This document shows, piece after piece, positions 1 to 7,896 of a stretch of 64,000 bases of DNA. The position numbers were made by a program, and so were the translations under genes. The notes beneath the pieces are model-generated. The model saw only the letters and a list, made by a program, of their open reading frames with translations, was not told the DNA's origin and did no database searches. Source of the stretch: an uncultured bacterium (GTDB lineage: Bacteria > Bacillota > Bacilli > Lactobacillales > Lactobacillaceae). The stretch spans positions 248,001-312,000 of the forward strand of contig CAJMMO010000002.1 in the NCBI GenBank assembly GCA_905214545.1. Direction: 5' to 3'. The stretch's first letter is position 1. Each line of letters begins with the position of its first letter.

Positions 1-648
1 GAAGGCACCAACATGGCGCGCCTGTTTGCGGGCCTGTGGACGTCAATTTGGATTGCGGCGCTGTCGCTGCTGTTCGGTTTATTGCTGGGCTTAGTCTTAG
101 GCATGCTGCGGACCTTGCACAACAAGCCGCTGCGCTTTATCTTGCGCCTGTATCTGGAATTCTTCCGGATCGTGCCGACGGTCGTCTTGCTGTTTTTGGT
201 CTACTACATCCTGCCGCGCGGCCTGCACGTCAACTGGTCGGCCAGCTGGATGGCGACCTTGGCTTTCAGCTTATGGGTCAGCGCCGAATTCAGCGACATC
301 GTCCGCGGCGCTCTGCAGTCGGTACCCCAAAGCCAGATCGACTCCGGCCTGGCGCTGGGCTTAAACCGCCGGCAGCTCTTCCGCTACGTCCTGCTGCCGC
401 AGTCCTTCCAGCTGGAATTGCCAGCAACCATCAACCTGGCCACTCGCGTCATCAAGACCACTTCGCTTTTAATGATGATCAACGTCATGGAGGTCATCAA
501 CGTCGGCCAGCAGATCATCGAAGCCAACAACCAAAAGTACCCGGCCGGCGTCTTCTGGGTCTACGGCCTGATCTTTATCATGTACTTTATCTTGGATTAC
601 CCGCTTTCGGCATTGTCTAAAAAGTTAACAGCAAGGAGCAAATCATGA
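1..648 (+). CDS. Amino acid ABC transporter permease, 5' truncated by window edge
   Basis: Membrane permease of a polar amino acid ABC importer (HisM/GlnP type). The reading frame is open at base 1 and the codons before the first ATG at 13 fit the family, so the true start probably lies outside the window. Several hydrophobic segments are visible, and the EAA-type loop that contacts the ATPase lies around residues 100-125 of the visible part (ALQSVPQSQIDSGLALGLN). The stop overlaps the ATPase start by 4 bases (ATGA type), so the two are translationally coupled. The substrate cannot be read from the sequence. The binding protein downstream suggests an acidic or polar amino acid. Confidence 0.9.
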   Translation, partial: EGTNMARLFAGLWTSIWIAALSLLFGLLLGLVLGMLRTLHNKPLRFILRLYLEFFRIVPTVVLLFLVYYILPRGLHVNWSASWMATLAFSLWVSAEFSDIVRGALQSVPQSQIDSGLALGLNRRQLFRYVLLPQSFQLELPATINLATRVIKTTSLLMMINVMEVINVGQQIIEANNQKYPAGVFWVYGLIFIMYFILDYPLSALSKKLTARSKS

Positions 649-1385
649 GTGAAGAAATTTTTCGCGTTGAACATTTAAACAAGTCCTACGAGGGCAAGCA
701 GGTCCTGCACGACATCAGTTTTTCCCTCAACAAAGGCGAGGTCTTAGCTTTACTTGGCCCGTCCGGTTCCGGTAAAAGTACGCTCCTGCGCACCCTGAAC
801 GGCTTGGAGGACTTCCAAAGCGGCAGCCTGTACTTCAAGGGCCAAAAAATTGAGCCGACTTTGAGCAACTGGCAAAAGCTGCGCCACAAAATCGGCATGG
901 TCTTCCAAAGCTACGAGCTGTTCCCAAACATGACCGTCATGGAAAACATTTTGCTGGCCCCGACCAAGGTCCAGGGCCGGCCGGCTGACGAGGTCAGAAA
1001 AGAGGCTGAAGACCTGCTGGCCAGAGTCGACCTGTCCGACTACGTAAACGCCTACCCGCGCGAACTGTCCGGCGGGCAAAAACAGCGTGTGGCCATCGTC
1101 CGCGCTTTGGCCATGCACCCGGAGGTCATCCTGCTCGACGAAATCACGGCCTCGCTGGACCCGGAGATGGTCCGCGGGATCTTGGAAATCATCCAGCGCC
1201 TGTCAACTGAATACCACATGACCATGATCATCGTCACCCACGAGATGAACTTTGCGGCCAGAATCGCAGACCAAGTTGTCTTCATCGACCAGGGCCGCGT
1301 CATCGAAACCACGCCGGGCAAGGACTTCTTTGCTCACCCTCAGACCCAGCGCGCAAGCAATTTCTTAGAAAGCATGGACTTCTAG
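645..1385 (+). CDS. Amino acid ABC transporter ATP-binding protein
   Basis: Cytoplasmic ATPase of 246 aa that powers the importer encoded on either side. Walker A is GPSGSGKST (about residues 38-46), the signature is LSGGQKQR (about 141-148), Walker B is VILLDEIT and the switch histidine is in VTHEM. The usual DEPT of Walker B reads DEIT here; the catalytic Glu is kept. Length and motifs match the GlnQ/HisP family. It overlaps the permease by 4 bases and ends one base before the binding-protein ATG. Confidence 0.93.
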   Translation: MSEEIFRVEHLNKSYEGKQVLHDISFSLNKGEVLALLGPSGSGKSTLLRTLNGLEDFQSGSLYFKGQKIEPTLSNWQKLRHKIGMVFQSYELFPNMTVMENILLAPTKVQGRPADEVRKEAEDLLARVDLSDYVNAYPRELSGGQKQRVAIVRALAMHPEVILLDEITASLDPEMVRGILEIIQRLSTEYHMTMIIVTHEMNFAARIADQVVFIDQGRVIETTPGKDFFAHPQTQRASNFLESMDF

Positions 1386-1386
1386 C

Positions 1387-2268
1387 ATGAAAAAACACAG
1401 CATTTTTACCTGGATCATCGGCATCCTGGCGATCTTGACTGTAGGCGCGGCGGCCTTTTTCGGCTTGACCGAGCCTAACTTGAACGCCGGCACCTCCGGG
1501 TCCTGGAACAACACCAACTCTGTCAGCGCCATCAAGCGCCGCGGCTATTTGCGCGTGGCCGTCTTCGGCGACCTGCCGCCCTACGGCTGGGTCAACTCCC
1601 AAGGCCAGCGCGTGGGCTACGACGTCTACCTGGCCCACCGCATGGCTAAAGACCTGGGCGTCAAGCTCCGCTTTATCCAGGTCAACGCCAACAACCGCGT
1701 GGACACTTTAAACTCCAACAAGGCCGACATCATCCTGGCCAACTTCACCGAGACGCCCGAACGCGAAAAGGTCGTCAGCTGGGCTGCCCCTTACATGAAG
1801 GTGTCAGTCGGCGTGATCTCGCCTAAAAACAAGCCGATCACGACCGCCAAGCAGCTGCAAAACAACTCGCTGATCGTGACCAAAGGCACCACCGCCGAGA
1901 CTTACTTCACTAAGCAAAAAGGCGTGAACTTGCTGAAGTTCGACTCCAAGACCCAGCAGTTCAACGCCCTGAAAAACGGCCGTGCCGCCGCCTTGGCCGA
2001 CGACAACTCCTACTTGTACGCCTGGGTCAAGCGCAACCCGAAGTACACGGTCGGCATCAAGACGATTGGTCCAAACCAGTACATCGCCCCGGCCGTGAAA
2101 AAGGGCAACAAGTCCTTGCAGCGCTGGGCAAGCCGCGAAATCCGCAGCCTCAACGAAGAGGGCTTTTTCGAAAAAGACTACAACAAGGAATTGAAGCCTT
2201 ACTTTGGCAAGGAAATCCGCCCCAGCGACATTATTTTGCCGCAGGGTGTTGACAAAGCCAAAAATTAA
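1387..2268 (+). CDS. Extracellular amino acid-binding protein (SBP family 3)
   Basis: A 293-aa substrate-binding protein of the family-3 periplasmic-binding fold. The N-terminus has one hydrophobic segment (about residues 8-27) with no lipobox Cys, so it is either a signal anchor or a cleaved signal, unlike the usual lipoprotein form. The ligand-binding core runs from about residue 48 (GYLRVAVFGDLPPYGW) to about 275. It resembles glutamate/aspartate-type binding proteins (GYDVYLAHRMAKDLGV), but the substrate is inference. It starts 1 base after the ATPase stop. A promoter for the next operon lies within its last codons. Confidence 0.87.
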   Translation: MKKHSIFTWIIGILAILTVGAAAFFGLTEPNLNAGTSGSWNNTNSVSAIKRRGYLRVAVFGDLPPYGWVNSQGQRVGYDVYLAHRMAKDLGVKLRFIQVNANNRVDTLNSNKADIILANFTETPEREKVVSWAAPYMKVSVGVISPKNKPITTAKQLQNNSLIVTKGTTAETYFTKQKGVNLLKFDSKTQQFNALKNGRAAALADDNSYLYAWVKRNPKYTVGIKTIGPNQYIAPAVKKGNKSLQRWASREIRSLNEEGFFEKDYNKELKPYFGKEIRPSDIILPQGVDKAKN

Positions 2269-2277
2269 AACTATCTT
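2249..2277 (+). promoter_or_regulatory. Sigma-A-type promoter for the lysine riboswitch operon
   Basis: TTGACA (2249-2254), a 17-base spacer and TATCTT (2272-2277). The -35 box lies inside the 3' end of the preceding binding-protein gene. Transcription would start about 20 bases before the riboswitch. Confidence 0.6.
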
Positions 2278-2299
2278 AGAAGCCGATAATTAATCACAC

Positions 2300-2482
2300 C
2301 CCAATGCAATAGAGGTTGCAGTTGTCACTGCTTCTGTCCGAGCCGGCGCAGGCTGAGAAGGCAGAACGCAAGGGCAATTGCCGAAATCCGGCGTGTGCGC
2401 CAGCACGCAGGGTTGGGCTGCAGGAGAAAATTCTGCAGACTGTCCTGATTCAGTTCAGGGAGCGCTATATGATTTGGTATTT
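2300..2482 (+). promoter_or_regulatory. Lysine riboswitch (L box)
   Basis: This leader carries conserved lysine-riboswitch landmarks in order: AGAGGTTGCAG at 2311, a GCCGAAATCCGGC segment, TTGGGCTGCAG with an internal hairpin, ACTGTC, and the closing GGAGCGCTA near 2459-2467. CCAAT near 2300 and ATTTGG near 2472 can close the P1 helix. A rho-independent terminator follows, so lysine should turn the downstream transporter off by attenuation. This gives the only direct evidence for the substrate of the 2593-4939 transporter. Confidence 0.88.
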
Positions 2483-2508
2483 TTAGCGAAATAACAAAGA
2501 TGCCTGTT

Positions 2509-2538
2509 AACCTTATTGCAAGAGCAATAAGGTTTTTT
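2509..2538 (+). terminator. Attenuator terminator of the lysine riboswitch
   Basis: AACCTTATTGC, loop AAGA, GCAATAAGGTT, then a T run. It lies between the aptamer and the ribosome binding site of the transporter gene. Confidence 0.85.
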
Positions 2539-2592
2539 GTTTGCACTCATTGTATTGGCTCAGTTTGAAATGGATTTAGGAGGTTTTTCAAA

Positions 2593-4194
2593 TTGAAGTC
2601 CAAAATCAATCGTCTGCTAATCTGCTTAGCACTGTTCCTAGGCGTCAGCGCCTTTTGGCCCAGCCAAACGGTCCACGCCGCTGCTAAGCCTTTGAAAATC
2701 GGCATGGAGGCCAACTACCCGCCGTTTAACTGGACCCAGACCACGAATAAAAACGGCGCCATCCCGATCGACGGCTCCAAGCAATACGCCAACGGCTACG
2801 ACGTCAAGATCGCTAAGCTGATCGGCAAGCGCCTGCACCGCCCGGTCGTCGCTGTGAAGACCGAATGGGACGGCCTGCTGCCGGCCTTGACTTCCGGCAA
2901 GATCGACCTGATCATCGCCGGCATGAGCCCGACGGCCGAACGCAAGAAGGCCATCAACTTCTCAGAGCCTTACCGCCGGTCAACTTACTACGTCATCACG
3001 ACTAAGAACAGCCGCTTCGCCCATGCCAAGAGCCTGGCCGGCTTCAAGGGCGCGCGCTTAACTGCCCAGCAAGGCACCATCCACTACCAGCTGATCAAGC
3101 AGCTCAAGGGTGCCCACCGCGAAAACGCCATGCGCGACTTCTCAGCCATGCGCCAGAGCCTGGTTTCCGGCACCATCGACGGCTACGTCGCCGAAGACAC
3201 CGAACTGACCTCGTTCAAGCGCGTTGAAAAAGACATCGTCGGCGTCAAGATTTCCGGCATGAAGGGCTTCCACGTTGCCGCTTCTGACCGCGACGTCTCC
3301 GTCGGTGTCAAGAAGGACAACGACCAGCTGCTCAGCGCAGTCAACGCCACTTTGGCCACTGTGCCTGAACACAAGCGCCAAGCCTTGATGAACGAAGCAA
3401 TCAAGGAGCAGCCGCAAACCGCTGCACCAAAGCACGAAAACTGGCTGGTCACCATGCTCCACCGCTACGGCTCAATGCTGCTGGCCGGCATCGGCATGAC
3501 CTTGCTGCTTGCCTTAGTCGGCACCGTCGCAGGCTTTTTCATCGGCCTGCTCGTCAGCATCGTCAGAACCATCCCGACCCCTACTACCACCGGCAAGAAG
3601 TGGGCTTTGAACTTCTGCAAGTGGCTGCTCGCAGTCTACGTCGAAGTCTTCCGGGGCACCCCAATGATGGTTCAGGCCGCAGTTATCTACTACGGCATCG
3701 CCCAGTTCTGGCACCTGAACTTGAACAGAACGGTGGCCGCCTTGATCATCGTTTCGATCAACACCGGGGCCTACCTGGCCGAAGTCATCCGCGGCGGGAT
3801 CATTTCCACGCCGGAAGGACAGTTCGAAGCTGCCAGCGCCTTAGGCATGAGCCACAGCCAACGCATGTGGCACATCATCCTGCCGCAAGCGATCCGCAAC
3901 TGCCTGCCTTCAATCACTAACGAATTTATCGTCAACATCAAGGACACCTCAGTTTTGAGCATCATCTCAGTTTCCGAGCTGTTCTTCGTCGGGACCACGA
4001 TCGCCAGCCAGAGTTTCCAATTCTTCCAGACTTACTTCGTCATCTCGATGATCTACCTGTTCTTGACCTTCACGATCACCCGGATCTTCAACTTAATTGA
4101 AAAGAAGCTCGCGGGCCCGAAGAACTACAATTTAATGGCTAACCAAGTCCAAGTTGGCAGCCCAAAGGATGCGGAGGCAAATAACCATGCTTAG
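2593..4194 (+). CDS. Lysine ABC transporter, binding protein fused to permease
   Basis: A 533-aa fusion. It has a signal peptide (about 1-30, ending VHAA), a family-3 substrate-binding domain (about 33-265, starting LKIGMEANYPPFNW), then a GlnP/HisM-type permease with membrane segments from about 290 to 515 and the EAA loop (EAASALGMSHSQRM). The start is TTG at 2593, chosen because TAGGAGG lies 9 bases upstream and no ATG fits. Such fusions are known in Firmicutes. The lysine riboswitch in the leader makes lysine the likely substrate. The last codons overlap the ATPase start by 8 bases. Confidence 0.9.
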   Translation: MKSKINRLLICLALFLGVSAFWPSQTVHAAAKPLKIGMEANYPPFNWTQTTNKNGAIPIDGSKQYANGYDVKIAKLIGKRLHRPVVAVKTEWDGLLPALTSGKIDLIIAGMSPTAERKKAINFSEPYRRSTYYVITTKNSRFAHAKSLAGFKGARLTAQQGTIHYQLIKQLKGAHRENAMRDFSAMRQSLVSGTIDGYVAEDTELTSFKRVEKDIVGVKISGMKGFHVAASDRDVSVGVKKDNDQLLSAVNATLATVPEHKRQALMNEAIKEQPQTAAPKHENWLVTMLHRYGSMLLAGIGMTLLLALVGTVAGFFIGLLVSIVRTIPTPTTTGKKWALNFCKWLLAVYVEVFRGTPMMVQAAVIYYGIAQFWHLNLNRTVAALIIVSINTGAYLAEVIRGGIISTPEGQFEAASALGMSHSQRMWHIILPQAIRNCLPSITNEFIVNIKDTSVLSIISVSELFFVGTTIASQSFQFFQTYFVISMIYLFLTFTITRIFNLIEKKLAGPKNYNLMANQVQVGSPKDAEANNHA

Positions 4195-4939
4195 TGACAA
4201 GACAATCTTACAAATTCAAAATTTAAAAAAGGATTTCGGTGCAAACCACGTGCTGCGAGACATCTCCTTTGACGTCCACGAAGGCGAGATCTTTTCGATC
4301 ATCGGCCCGTCCGGCGGCGGCAAGTCGACCATGCTGCGCTGCATCAACTTGTTAGAAGAGCCGACCGGCGGCAAGATCATCTACAAGGGCCATAACATTC
4401 TGGCGCCCGGCTACAACCGGCGCGCCTACCGGGCAAAAGTCGGCATGGTGTTCCAGCAGTTCAACCTTTTTGAAAACAAAAACGTGCTGCAAAACTGCAT
4501 GATCGGCCAGCAGCTGGTCTTGGGCAAGAGCGAAGCAGACGCCAGAAAGCTGGCGCTGGCAAACCTGAACAAGGTCGGCATGGCCTCATACTTGAAGGCT
4601 AAGCCGAACCAGCTGTCAGGCGGCCAGCAGCAAAGAGTCGCCATCGCCCGTGCCATCTGCATGAACCCGGACGTCCTGCTCTTCGACGAGCCAACTAGTG
4701 CCTTGGACCCAGAAATGGTCGGCGAAGTTTTAAGCGTCATGCAGCAGCTGGCTGCCACCGGCTTGACGATGATCATCGTCACCCACGAGATGGCCTTTGC
4801 CAAGAACGTGTCTGACCATGTATTATTTATGTCAGACGGCGTCATTGCCGAACAAGGCACGCCGGAGCAAATCTTCGACCACCCGCAGTCCGAAAAGACG
4901 CAAAAGTTCCTGCGCAACTTTACTCAGCCGCAGCTGTAA
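4187..4939 (+). CDS. Lysine ABC transporter ATP-binding protein
   Basis: A 250-aa ATPase pairing with the fused binding protein/permease. Walker A is GPSGGGKST, the signature is LSGGQQQR, Walker B is LLFDEPTSALD and the switch is VTHEM. The start is ATG 4187 with GGAGG at 4173-4177. It overlaps the upstream stop, so it is translationally coupled. Expression should follow the riboswitch. Confidence 0.92.
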   Translation: MLSDKTILQIQNLKKDFGANHVLRDISFDVHEGEIFSIIGPSGGGKSTMLRCINLLEEPTGGKIIYKGHNILAPGYNRRAYRAKVGMVFQQFNLFENKNVLQNCMIGQQLVLGKSEADARKLALANLNKVGMASYLKAKPNQLSGGQQQRVAIARAICMNPDVLLFDEPTSALDPEMVGEVLSVMQQLAATGLTMIIVTHEMAFAKNVSDHVLFMSDGVIAEQGTPEQIFDHPQSEKTQKFLRNFTQPQL

Positions 4940-4952
4940 GGAGGCATGCCCC

Positions 4953-5363
4953 ATGGGTCAAATCATGCACGAAGCGCTTTTTAGGCCTTTTGCCTGGAAC
5001 GCGCGCTCGCGGCGTGCGACCTTCTGGGCCGGCTTTGCAGTGTTAGAAGTTTTATCCCTGATCCCTTTTATCATGGCTTGCACTGCGCTGACCCTGCCCG
5101 CATCCAATGTCGTCAACTGGCAGGCCTACTACCTGGCTTCGCCCTGGCTGTGGGTCTACCTGCTGATTCCCTTGGCATTGTTTATCTGGTTTCGGCTGGG
5201 CATCTTAGGCCTGGCGGCCAGGCGCCTGCACGATGCAGGCTTCAGCGCGGCTTGGCTCTGGCTGTACTTGTTGCCAGTCCTCGGCCAGCTAGTACTAATC
5301 GTGCTGCTGTGTCAGCCAAGCAAGCCGGGCCCTTGGGGCGGCTACCTTTCAATAAAAAACTAA
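4953..5363 (+). CDS. DUF805 family membrane protein
   Basis: A 136-aa small integral membrane protein with about three or four hydrophobic segments and the DUF805 pattern: an early FxWNARSRRATFW motif and a later LAARRLHDAGFSAAW loop. ATG 4953 is chosen because AAGGAGG lies 8 bases before it; the ATG at 4946 is in another frame. It follows the ATPase by 13 bases and is followed by a terminator, so it is probably the last gene of the lysine operon. The role of the family is unknown to me. Confidence 0.8.
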   Translation: MGQIMHEALFRPFAWNARSRRATFWAGFAVLEVLSLIPFIMACTALTLPASNVVNWQAYYLASPWLWVYLLIPLALFIWFRLGILGLAARRLHDAGFSAAWLWLYLLPVLGQLVLIVLLCQPSKPGPWGGYLSIKN

Positions 5364-5372
5364 AAAGACAAC

Positions 5373-5408
5373 AAAAAAGACCTTTGCTAAAAGCAAAGGT
5401 CTTTTTTT
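5373..5408. terminator. Bidirectional terminator between the lysine operon and brnQ
   Basis: AGACCTTTGCT and AGCAAAGGTCT with an AA loop, A run on the left and T run on the right. It can serve both converging transcripts. Confidence 0.85.
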
Positions 5409-6723
5409 ATGCTCTTTTGCGCAGGTGGCACAGCCAGCCGATCGCCAGCCCGACAATGCCCGGGATGACCCAAGACAGGCCGGCCACACCTAAAGGCAGC
5501 GCATCGCGAATGCCAATGAATGGCTGCAGCCAGGACCACTTGGCTGGGACCGATGACAGGCATTCCAGGATGGCCGGGATTAAAACAAAGGCCACGTTGA
5601 CCTTGTAGACGATCGTGTCATTTTCAAAATAAGGCGACAGCACCGCCAAGATGATGATCACGATGGCGACCGGGTACAAGAAGTTCAGCAGCGGCCGCGA
5701 CCAGGCGATGATGCTGTCGAGCCCGCTCGTCGCCGTCAAAAAGGCTGCGACGCAGACAACGGCCAGCCAGCCGTGGTAGCTGACCTTAGGGAAGTAGCGG
5801 TGGAAGTCCAAGGCAAAGGTCGACACCAGCCCCATCCCCGTCGTGATGCAGGTCGTGATAATCAAGGCCGCTAAGAGTGCTTGTCCGATATGGCCGCCGT
5901 AAGCGCGCACGACCTGGGCCAAGGCCACGCCGCCGTTGTCGGAAATGGCAAAGCGCCCCAGCGACATCGTGCCGACCGCGATCAGCAGGACGTAGATGAC
6001 GGCGATCAGCGCCATGGCCGCACTGCCGGCGGTCGCCAAGGTCTTGTCGATGTTTTTAATGTGCAGGGCCGTGATGCCGTTGATGATGGCCACGCCGAAG
6101 GCCAAGCCGCCCAGCGCGTCGCCGGTGTTGTAGCCCTCTAAAAAGCCGCTGGCCAGCGCGTTGTGGTTGTAGAAGCCCTGCGCCGCCTGGTGAAAGCCGC
6201 CCAAGGGGTTTTTAAAGGCCATGAAAAAAACGGTGAAGAGCAGCAATAAACACAGCGGGTTTAAGATCTTCCCCACCTGGTTTAAAAAGGTGCTCTCCGA
6301 ATAGGCCACGACAAAGCAGGCAATAAAATACAAGGCTGCAAAAGTCAGCAGGCCGACGCGCTGCAGGTGGTGCGGCAGCAGCGGCGCGATGCCGACCGTG
6401 TAAGACACGGTGGCCGTCCGCGGCGTGCCCATCAAAACGCCGATCGTCAGCTGGATTAAGACCAGCAAGAGCAAGGCCGGCTTTTTGCCCAAGGGCAAAA
6501 AGACCTCGTACATGCTGCGGGCGTGCGTGCGCGCCAGGCCAAACAAGGCTAAAAGCGGCAGCAGCACCCCGGCCAGGCAAAAGCCCCAGGCGGCTGCCGC
6601 CCAGTTATGCCCGGCCAGCTGCCCTAAATGCAGCGGGAAGATCAGGTTGCCTGCCCCGAAGAACAAGGCAAAGATCATCGAGACGATCACTAAAAAATTG
6701 CGCGTACTGCTGTTTTTTTTCAT
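5407..6723 (-). CDS. brnQ: Branched-chain amino acid transporter (LIVCS family)
   Basis: A 438-aa polytopic protein with about 12 hydrophobic segments. The N-terminal GAGNLIFPLHLGQLAG and the later TGYNTGDALGGLAFG-type region (EGYNTGDALGGLAFGVAIING) are typical of BrnQ, the sodium- or proton-coupled Leu/Ile/Val importer. The ATG overlaps the TAA of the upstream HNH gene by one base (TAATG), so expression is coupled to that gene. No T-box or other leader is visible in front of the pair. Confidence 0.92.
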   Translation of the reverse strand: MKKNSSTRNFLVIVSMIFALFFGAGNLIFPLHLGQLAGHNWAAAAWGFCLAGVLLPLLALFGLARTHARSMYEVFLPLGKKPALLLLVLIQLTIGVLMGTPRTATVSYTVGIAPLLPHHLQRVGLLTFAALYFIACFVVAYSESTFLNQVGKILNPLCLLLLFTVFFMAFKNPLGGFHQAAQGFYNHNALASGFLEGYNTGDALGGLAFGVAIINGITALHIKNIDKTLATAGSAAMALIAVIYVLLIAVGTMSLGRFAISDNGGVALAQVVRAYGGHIGQALLAALIITTCITTGMGLVSTFALDFHRYFPKVSYHGWLAVVCVAAFLTATSGLDSIIAWSRPLLNFLYPVAIVIIILAVLSPYFENDTIVYKVNVAFVLIPAILECLSSVPAKWSWLQPFIGIRDALPLGVAGLSWVIPGIVGLAIGWLCHLRKRA

Positions 6724-7628
6724 TAAACAATCTCCTGCTGGCCGCCGGCTTCGTGCAGCTTCCAGCCATTTTCAAAATAGGTCTTGCGTGCCAAACGCAA
6801 GGCGTCGTAGTCGCTTTGCAGGCTGTCGATGGCATCCTGCAGGTGCTTGTTGTGTTTGCGGATTGAGTCGAGCTCCGGGTCTTGGTAGGTGCCCTTTAAA
6901 TGCACCTGCCCGGCCAGATAGCGCCGGCGTTCTTGGAAGGCCTCTTTCAAAGTCCCCAGCGCGTTTTCGTAGCGCACCAGCTTTTTGTTCACGTCGGTCA
7001 GCTGGCTGTTCAGCTTGACGAAGAGGTCAAAAGGCATGTCGGATTTGATGCGGTTGCACTCGCTGCAAGACAAAATCAGGTTGTCCATGCTGTTGTCCTG
7101 GGACAAGGACACGGGGTTTTTGTGGTCGACGCTGCGGCCCTTGCGCCCGCAGTACTGGCAGCGGTAGTGGTAGTGTGCGCGGACGCGCTCGCGGTCGATG
7201 AAGTCGACCTTGTTTAATTGGAAGGAAACTTTGATGCCTAACAAAGCCAGGTTGTCGGCAAAGGTCTTGCCCTGGTCGGGCACGACGCCCTCATCTTCGC
7301 TTTTGATAATGGCTTCGTTGAGCGTCTTTCTATCAACTTGCTTTTGGGCCACGGGGTTGCCGTCGTAGTCTTGTAAAAAGGCTTCGTAGCTCTTGCGTGT
7401 TTCACGTGAAACATTGAACTGGCTGGGCATTTCGTCCTCACTGCCGGTGTAGCTGTAAAGCAAGGTCTTGGCAAAGAGCTTGACTACCGGGTTGCCGAAA
7501 GCCTGGGGGTCTTGCCCGCGCTGGCGGCAGATATCGCAAATGCTGGTCAGGCTGGGGTTCATCAGCCCCGGCTTTTTAAAGTGGAGCGAGGCCATGCGCA
7601 GGCCGCAGCTGCTGCATTGAAATTTCAT
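6723..7628 (-). CDS. HNH endonuclease-domain protein with zinc-ribbon N-terminus
   Basis: A 301-aa protein. The N-terminus has two Cys pairs (CSSCG near residue 5 and CDIC near residue 31) like a zinc ribbon. The HNH core lies around residues 160-210: CQYCGRKG, the SVDHKNPVS His pair and CSECNRIKSD. The C-terminal third is charged and probably coiled coil. The start is ATG 7628, supported by TAGGAGA 9 bases upstream. Its stop overlaps the brnQ start. The function is unknown; a nuclease role is inferred from the fold only. A perfect parS site is embedded in its coding sequence at 7398. Confidence 0.8.
   Translation of the reverse strand: MKFQCSSCGLRMASLHFKKPGLMNPSLTSICDICRQRGQDPQAFGNPVVKLFAKTLLYSYTGSEDEMPSQFNVSRETRKSYEAFLQDYDGNPVAQKQVDRKTLNEAIIKSEDEGVVPDQGKTFADNLALLGIKVSFQLNKVDFIDRERVRAHYHYRCQYCGRKGRSVDHKNPVSLSQDNSMDNLILSCSECNRIKSDMPFDLFVKLNSQLTDVNKKLVRYENALGTLKEAFQERRRYLAGQVHLKGTYQDPELDSIRKHNKHLQDAIDSLQSDYDALRLARKTYFENGWKLHEAGGQQEIV
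7398..7413. other. parS: parS site (ParB/Spo0J binding), perfect palindrome
   Basis: TGTTTCACGTGAAACA, an exact 16-base palindrome that matches the chromosomal ParB recognition sequence of Firmicutes. On the coding strand of the HNH gene it encodes NVSRET. Confidence 0.85.
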
Positions 7629-7643
7629 TTGCTTTTCTCCTAA

Positions 7644-7675
7644 CAAAAAAAGAGCCACGGGAAAAAACCGTGGCT
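7644..7675 (-). terminator. Terminator of the 44-aa gene
   Basis: On the minus strand GAGCCACGG, a loop of T residues, CCGTGGCTC and a run of T. It lies just downstream of the 44-aa reading frame and ahead of the HNH gene. Confidence 0.8.
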
Positions 7676-7692
7676 CAATTTAATTGCTTAAA

Positions 7693-7827
7693 TTACTTTT
7701 CGGCATCCTTAGCAGCCTTGTTCAGGTAGTTAACTACGGCTGCAGCGTGAGCTACACGAGCCTTTGAGTTTGAGGCGTTGCGTGGGCGACGGTGTGGGTT
7801 GATACCAGTGTGAATATTTCTTGACAT
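7693..7827 (-). CDS. Small basic protein of 44 aa, function unknown
   Basis: The frame starts with MSRNIHTGINPHRRPRNASN and ends AAKDAEK. It is rich in Arg, His, Asn and Ala, with a C-terminal half that could form one helix. It has its own good promoter (7867-7894), a purine-rich GGAAGGAAG ribosome binding site and its own terminator, so it is a complete monocistronic gene. The Arg-rich N-terminus would suit RNA or ribosome binding, but I do not recognise a family and call no function. Confidence 0.72.
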   Translation of the reverse strand: MSRNIHTGINPHRRPRNASNSKARVAHAAAVVNYLNKAAKDAEK

Positions 7828-7866
7828 GTCTAATTCTTCCTTCCAAATTTTCGAAAATCAGTTTTT

Positions 7867-7894
7867 AGTATAGCACGAAAGTGTGCTTTTTCAA
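7867..7894 (-). promoter_or_regulatory. Promoter of the 44-aa gene
   Basis: On the minus strand TTGAAA (7889-7894), a 16-base spacer and TATACT (7867-7872). The spacer contains GCAC/GTGC inverted arms. Confidence 0.65.
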
Positions 7895-7896
7895 AC

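Noticed and set aside
2325..2546. A 73-codon minus-strand frame in the gap before the lysine operon
   Set aside because: It lies over the lysine riboswitch and its terminator, has no ribosome binding site, and is explained by the RNA structure.
5407..7700. A T-box or other amino acid sensor expected before brnQ
   Set aside because: No T-box sequence or specifier structure is visible ahead of the HNH-brnQ pair; only a plain leader and ribosome binding site are present.
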